DNA of 64,000 nucleotides from Notolepis coatsorum (taxonomy: Eukaryota; Chordata; Actinopteri; Aulopiformes; Paralepididae). The position numbers and the translations under genes are program-made. The notes under the pieces are model-generated. The model ran no database searches. It was not told where the DNA came from and saw nothing but the letters and a program-made list of their open reading frames with translations. How positions within the stretch are numbered: the first letter of the stretch is position 1; the number at the start of each line of letters is the position of its first letter. The stretch is taken from assembly GCA_963971535.1 (NCBI GenBank), contig OZ020593.1, positions 40,350,766 to 40,414,765 on the forward strand, in the 5' to 3' direction. Shown piece by piece: positions 58,857 through 64,000 of this stretch.

Positions 58857-61056
58857 ATCAAGTCAAGTCAAGAGTTTTATTTGTCACGGCATACAAGTAT
58901 ACAATGAAATGCGGGTGGTCAGAATGGTCTTGCCCGCAACGATGTGCAATACAGTGGTACAACATATAATAGAATCCAATAAAACAACATTAAATAAACA
59001 GGTAACATGGTGTGACATCTCGGTATCTGTACATAGTTATTTACAGAGCATATAGGACATGCTAGGTAGCTTTGGTAGTGCAATACACTGTTACTGTTGT
59101 TATACTAATTTAAAGTGGCCTTTCCTTTTGGCCATAAGTGGGTGTGTGCGGCATGAGTGTGTGCCCGCTCATGTTAAAGTGTTAAAGTGGCTGCTAGTGT
59201 GTGAGCGTGCACAGCGTGCGTGTCGTGTGTGTGCTCATGTGTGCTTGTGTGTGGATAGTTCAGTGTTCTGTGGCACTCAATGTTCATTGTTCAAGGCTCT
59301 GATGGCCTGGGGGAAGAAGCTGAGCCTAAGCCTCTCTGTCCTAGTAGCTGGGGTTCGCAGGCGTCTGCCTGACCTCAGCAGCTGGAACAGGCTGTTATTG
59401 GGGTGGTGGGGGTCTTTCATTATTCTGCAGGCTCTGGATTTGCACCTCTTGTTGTATAGAACCTGCAGGGGAGGTAGTGCAATACCCGTGGTACGCTCGG
59501 CTGAGTGCACCACTCTCTGTAGGGCCTTCTTGTCCTGTGCCGTGCTGTTTCCATACCAGGCAGTGATGTTTCCGGTCAAGATGCTCTCTACAGCTCCTGA
59601 GTAGAAGGACTGGAGTATCTTCCCCGATACTCTGAACTTCCTTAACTGTCTCAGGTGGTAGAGGCGCTGCTTCGCCTTCTTTACCACTGTGTCTATGTGT
59701 GTTGACCATGTCAGATCCTCTGAGATGTGGACCCCCAGGTACTTAAAGCTGCTCACCCTGTCCACGGTAGCCCCGTTAATCATCAGTGGTGTGTGTGTCT
59801 CCTGCTGTCCTCTCCTATAATCCACGATCAGCGCCTTGGTTTTACCAATGTTCAGGAGCAGGCTGTTGTCCTGGCACCAGCGTTCCAGTACCTCAACCTC
59901 CTCCCGGACCAGGGTTTGGCAATAGACAGCCTATTTCCGCGCGACAGCTCTCAGCAGCCTCCGCGCGACAGCTCTCAGCAGCCTCGTTGCGCGTCCTGAG
60001 TTTGCCGCGTCACGTGCCTGTCGGGGCCAATCAGGCCTACCCGGAAGTCACTTACTGTTGCGGAACCGGTACACGCGTCCCGGTAGGCCTTATCGTCGTT
60101 GTCCGAGATCAGCCCCACCACCACCGTGTCGTCAGCGAACTTCACTATGGAGTTGGAGCTGAACTTGGCCACACAGTCGTGTGTGTATAGTGAGTACAGC
60201 AGGGGGCTCAGAACACAGCCCTGGGGGGACCCGATGCTCAGGGTGATGGTGTTGGAGGTCTGACCCCCCACCCTGACCGCCTGGGGTCTTTCACTCAGAA
60301 AGTCCAGTACCCAGGCGCTCAGAGCGGAGCTCAGACCCAGCTCGATCAGCTTGTCCACCAGTCTGGTGGGGACTATGGTGTTGAACGCTGAGCTGTATTC
60401 AATGAACAACAGTCTCACATAGCCCCCCTTCTGACGGTCCAGGTGAGAGAGGGTGCTGTGCAGTACTTGGGAGACCGCATCGTCAGTGGACCTGTTTGGC
60501 CTGTATGCAAATTGCATAGGGTCCATATCGCTGGGGAGGGAGGCACAAATGTGATCCTTGACCAGCCTCTCGAAACATTTCATGGCCACAGAGGTGAGTG
60601 CCACCGGTCTGTAGTCATTGAGACCTGCTGGGGAGGGTTTCTTTGGTACCGGGATAAGGGTAGACATCTTGAAGCAGGCAGGGACCACTGACTCCTTCAG
60701 GGATCGATTAAAAATGGTGGTGAACACAGGGGCTAGCTGGTTAGCACAGGACTTGAGTATGCGTCCTGTTATTCCATCTGGGCCAGCCGCCTTCCTGGTG
60801 TTCACCTGCATAAATGCTCTTCTCACACTGTGTACCGTCAATGAGAGAGCGTCCCCGCCCCCCCGCGGATGCCCCCCCCCCCCCCCACAACAGCCGGCGC
60901 ACCGGTGACGTCACTAGCCGTTGAGCTAGCACCAAACCGCGCGTAGAAGGTGTTGAGCTGGTCCGCAAGGGCGGCGTCGTCGCTCCCCATTGAGGGGGCG
61001 CTGACTTTGTAGTCAGTTATAGCCCTCAGTCCTTGCCATAAGCCATCAATCAGCAA
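58857..61056 (-). pseudogene. L2-type LINE with reverse transcriptase
   Basis: On the - strand, from 61056: [12 protein letters not shown], then the RT frame 60841-59975 with RKAAGPDGI, LIPVPKKP, NDYRPVALTSVAMKCFERLV, FAYRPNRSTDDAV, GSPQGCVLSPLLYSLYTHDC and the catalytic FADD (about 60118-60141). The part after the palm resumes at 59825 with FKYLGVHISEDLTWSTHI and ends SFFPQAIRALNNEH. The 3' end has CTTGACTTGACTTGAT (58857-58876). The frame is disrupted by a 176-bp insertion (59908-60083) and by a change near 60840. Elements of this family are common in fish. Confidence 0.88.
59908..60083. mobile_element. 176-bp insertion in the L2 RT with 6-bp duplication
   Basis: TCCCGG at 59902-59907 recurs at 60078-60083 and the L2 sequence is continuous without the segment between. 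Inside, a 25-bp unit (TCCGCGCGACAGCTCTCAGC plus AGCC) is present twice in tandem. No terminal inverted repeat seen, so the class is open. Confidence 0.7.
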
Positions 61057-61511
61057 TCAATGTAGCCATCACACTGTAGAGAGACAGACGCATGACAAAT
61101 TATATATAATTATCAAGTCACAACCAAGCTAAACAAACTAGGCCAAAAAGTAAAACATTGCACAATACTATCGTCACAGTCCACGGTCCATATCGGCCCA
61201 TTTTAGTATCGTGATGAATCATGCACAATATATCGTTACACCCCTACTCAGTAGTAACTTGTTGTATCCATGTGAAAATATGTATGCCTGTATCAGGCAG
61301 TGCACAGTTTGGATATAGGCTATTTGGGCCCCTATCCCCTGGACTACTTAAAGGTCCACAATTGTTCACTATTTGTTTTACACAATTCCTGTGAGTATCT
61401 ATGTTTTTTTTCCCAATAAAATTCATTGTTTTGTATTTTTAATCCAGTACTTTGGTGCACCACTTTCTCCCCTTTCAAAGTACAAGCTGTTTTTGGCTGG
61501 GCTCCGCCATT
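61057..61511. other. flank with a hAT-like end, no gene
   Basis: ATATATCGTTACACCCCTA at 61230-61248 looks like the right end of a hAT MITE (TAGGGGTGTAACGAT in inverse); its left partner was not found. Confidence 0.4.
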
Positions 61512-61987
61512 AGGGTTGGATACCTTTCACATTTGAACCGATACTGGTACCGGTACCTGTGAATCGATACCGGTACCCAACAGTACCCTTTTTCTGTACT
61601 TTAGTCTCAGAAAATGTAATCTACCTACCTCAGTTGTAAAAAATCCAAACTTCAAATTATTTATTATCATTATCATTTATTTAGAACAATCTGTTAATAT
61701 ATACTGTATATAATATTGCAGCGAGCATTGTCTGCAAAGTGTAACAACACTTGCGACTGTTTTTGGCTTGCCATTGCCCCGACTGCTTTGTTGTTGAATC
61801 AAGTCAAATCCTAGGTAAGCGTGTATTGTGCGTGTGAACGTTGACATGAACGTGGGGCACACTTCATAGGTTTCGTTTTGCGGTAAACAAAACGTTGACG
61901 TCATCGGACTCAAAAAAAAAGTTTTATTAAAATCGGTACTCAGTAGTACCGACGTGATTCGGTCGGTACTCGGTACTCATACACTAG
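61512..61987. mobile_element. possible hAT-like MITE
   Basis: Begins TTAGGGTTGGATACCTTTC with ACCGATACTGGTACCGGTAC and ends GGTCGGTACTCGGTACTCAT-ACACTA. Both ends are rich in GGTACC-type motifs, and ends of this look occur in fish hAT MITEs. Target duplication not clear. Confidence 0.4.
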
Positions 61988-62052
61988 GATGGAGGAATCT
62001 TTTCAAAGCGCACGCACACCCGCTCCGTCTCTGGGTGTGTATGTGTGTGTAC

Positions 62053-62625
62053 TAGGGCTGGGCGATAAAACGATAACGATAATTACAATCGATATCGATC
62101 GATATAAAAATCGATTTATTTTGTGTGACCTGCAACAGGGCAGTTTTAAAACAGTGGACAGACTTGTCTTTCTTGCCTGCAACTTAAAGTAATAGCTTTG
62201 CTTGTCCAAATGACAATACTGACCAAATTGAGATATATTTTTCTTGCTTTCTAATTTAAAATACAGTTTGAAACCGTCTCCAGTCACGGAGCACGCGTGC
62301 AGTGGTTTGTCCACCAAGCGCCAAAAGATAGATAAGAAACTAGCAGAGCCAGAACTATTCAACTCCCCTGGAGCCACAGCCAGCAGAGAAGCCTGTTTAC
62401 TTTCGCTTTCAAACCAGCTGCAGCCTGAGAACTGAGTGTGAGGGGCTGTAACACTAAAGATGGCGGCAACGACAAAGAATTGCTGCAAAATAAACATACA
62501 TCTGTTGTTTAAAAAAAAAAAAAAAACGTTTAATTTTATATATTTTTTAAACGTATCGATTAATTATCGAGTGATATGATAACATCATATCGTGATATCA
62601 TCTTTGGCCATATCGCCCAGCCCTA
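62053..62625. mobile_element. hAT-like MITE with perfect 8-bp target duplication
   Basis: Ends TAGGGCTGGGCGAT and ATCGCCCAGCCCTA are perfect inverted copies. GTGTGTAC flanks both sides (62045-62052 and 62626-62633). 573 bp, no transposase frame. Confidence 0.93.
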
Positions 62626-62633
62626 GTGTGTAC

Positions 62634-64000
62634 GTGATGTAAGTTGGGCGAGTGTGTGTGTCTGAGACGAGAGGAGAGAAGCGCTGCCAGTAAAGCAAGA
62701 GTCTCATCTCAGCCGCGGCTGAGTCTCCTGATCAACAGCGTGTAGCCCAAAAACTGCCACTGCCCTGGCTCATTGCTTGTGGAGCACAATATCATTAGGA
62801 AACTATTAGGAACACTGTCAAACACTTTTGAGGTAGTGCTGACAGTGGAACAGCTGAAGGTGGCAGCTCTGCCGTCGAAACCGCTTCCACTTTATTTCCA
62901 CTCGCTGCTTGCCCGTTTTGCTCATACTTTCACCGTTATGCTAACTCCTCCAATCGCAGTTGATTGTGGGCGGGCGGTGGCAGATCAGCGCCTATTCACG
63001 TCACAGAGCAAGTCAATTCAAAATGGCTTGTTTCAGTGGGGGGCGTTATTGTCTCAGCTGAACTGCAGAAACGGGATTTGGTACAGATTTCATTTTCAGT
63101 TTTATAAGAGAAACCGTGTTTGTTGTTGGAACAAACACTATTGCCCTGGAAAGGAAAGGTCAGTGTGACGACGTGGACATGATAATGACTTTGTTAGGTA
63201 TCCACATCCAGGCAACCTGCTTGGCTTTATTTGACTTCCGATAGGCCTACCTTCCACTATCATATTCTCTGTGTCTTGTTCAGTCATGCAATTTAATTGC
63301 AGTCTCATGCTTAGTCATGCTTCAGGCATAAGACTGCCATGGGCAAGTGATCATGTGGATAGCCTTTCCTTTGACTGTGTGTGTGGACTCGCATGCAGAT
63401 CAACCAACTTGATTACACCCCATACCCATAGCTTCCTGTGTGTGTCTTGGAAAACATTTCCAGTCATGCTTAAAAATAGTTTTCCAGGAGACTATTCCCC
63501 CAATGCATGTAATTCGGGAGGCCAATCAACATGGTCAACATGTCAACTGCGTTGTGAGGGTAGGCATGCTCTTCCCCGGCCACTGGAGGCGCTGCTGAGC
63601 GAGAATGAAGTGCGCTTTGGTCCGTTGCATCTCTTTCGTCATTTACATTTTATGAGCCATTATGCATACCGGTACATTGTTTTTAGCCTAACCAATCAAA
63701 ACACTTAGCTAGTTCGTTAATTAGTTAGTAAGCTACAAGAGTGTTTTTGTAAGGAACAAATGAGCAAATATTTAATCAAATATAGTTATATTTATGGAAA
63801 TACATGAAATAAATAATAAACTGTATATATATTCTTTTCAAATATATATTCAGTCATTCCTTAGTGTGGGAAGGGTATATGAAACTATTCACCTGTGGTA
63901 CTCTACCTCTTTGCGGCTGTTGTTTTTAGGCTTCGTTTATAGTCTCCAGTGCTCAAGTTTTGTTTCCCATGAACAGCCAATATCATCAAGCACGTGCATG
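62634..64000. other. flank without recognised gene
   Basis: Frames of 131 and 145 codons (62773-63168, 63271-63708) have no recognisable motif or splice context. AT-rich toward 63720-63860. Confidence 0.5.

Noticed and set aside
59059-59604. 181-codon + strand ORF
   Set aside because: Shadow of the L2 reverse-transcriptase frame on the other strand.

Overview
The window is nuclear DNA of a vertebrate, almost certainly a teleost fish. The evidence is two vertebrate genes with spliced exons, very long introns, abundant microsatellites, and a transposon mix typical of fish: tRNA-headed SINEs, L2 and other non-LTR elements, DIRS-like elements, hAT, piggyBac and MULE-like miniature elements, and fold-back elements. 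The species cannot be named from the sequence alone.

Genes. (1) BSPRY (B-box and SPRY domain protein), + strand. Four 3' coding exons are visible: 2305-2535, 3480-3505, 13487-13614 and 20712-21247. The B-box exons must lie upstream of base 1. (2) COQ4 (mitochondrial coenzyme Q biosynthesis protein), - strand. It is complete, with seven coding exons between 55078 and 32497 (273 codons plus stop), all with consistent splice phases. The two genes are convergent, with about 11 kb of repeats between their stop codons. Nothing suggests that they act together; BSPRY is a cytosolic/membrane-associated epithelial protein and COQ4 is mitochondrial.

Layout. 1-2300: DIRS-like ORF1 remnant. 2305-21247: BSPRY, whose introns hold a 480-bp AAT array, piggyBac-type MITEs, a SINE with target duplication, a hAT-like element, TC and AC microsatellites and a 3-kb imperfect palindrome. 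21248-32496: intergenic nest in which a 33-bp minisatellite is split by a LINE, and that LINE is split by a 5.2-kb DIRS-like element carrying an antisense 5S rRNA-like sequence. 32497-55078: COQ4, with a decayed copy of its last exon in intron 6, an LTR-like segment, a hAT element inside a TTAA minisatellite, LINE ORF1 remnants, SINEs, further piggyBac MITEs and a G-rich tract. 55079-64000: COQ4 upstream region with an NRF1-like site, then a MULE-like MITE, an 800-bp fold-back element, an L2 LINE and hAT MITEs. No further gene is recognised there.

The most notable observations are the DIRS-like element with an internal complementary region that joins the complements of both termini, a piggyBac-type MITE family that carries a perfect CTCF-like core, the COQ4 last-exon relic, a BSPRY 3' splice site built on a TG repeat, and several insertions whose nesting order can be read directly. 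Family assignments are from recognition of motifs and remembered relatives; no database search was run.
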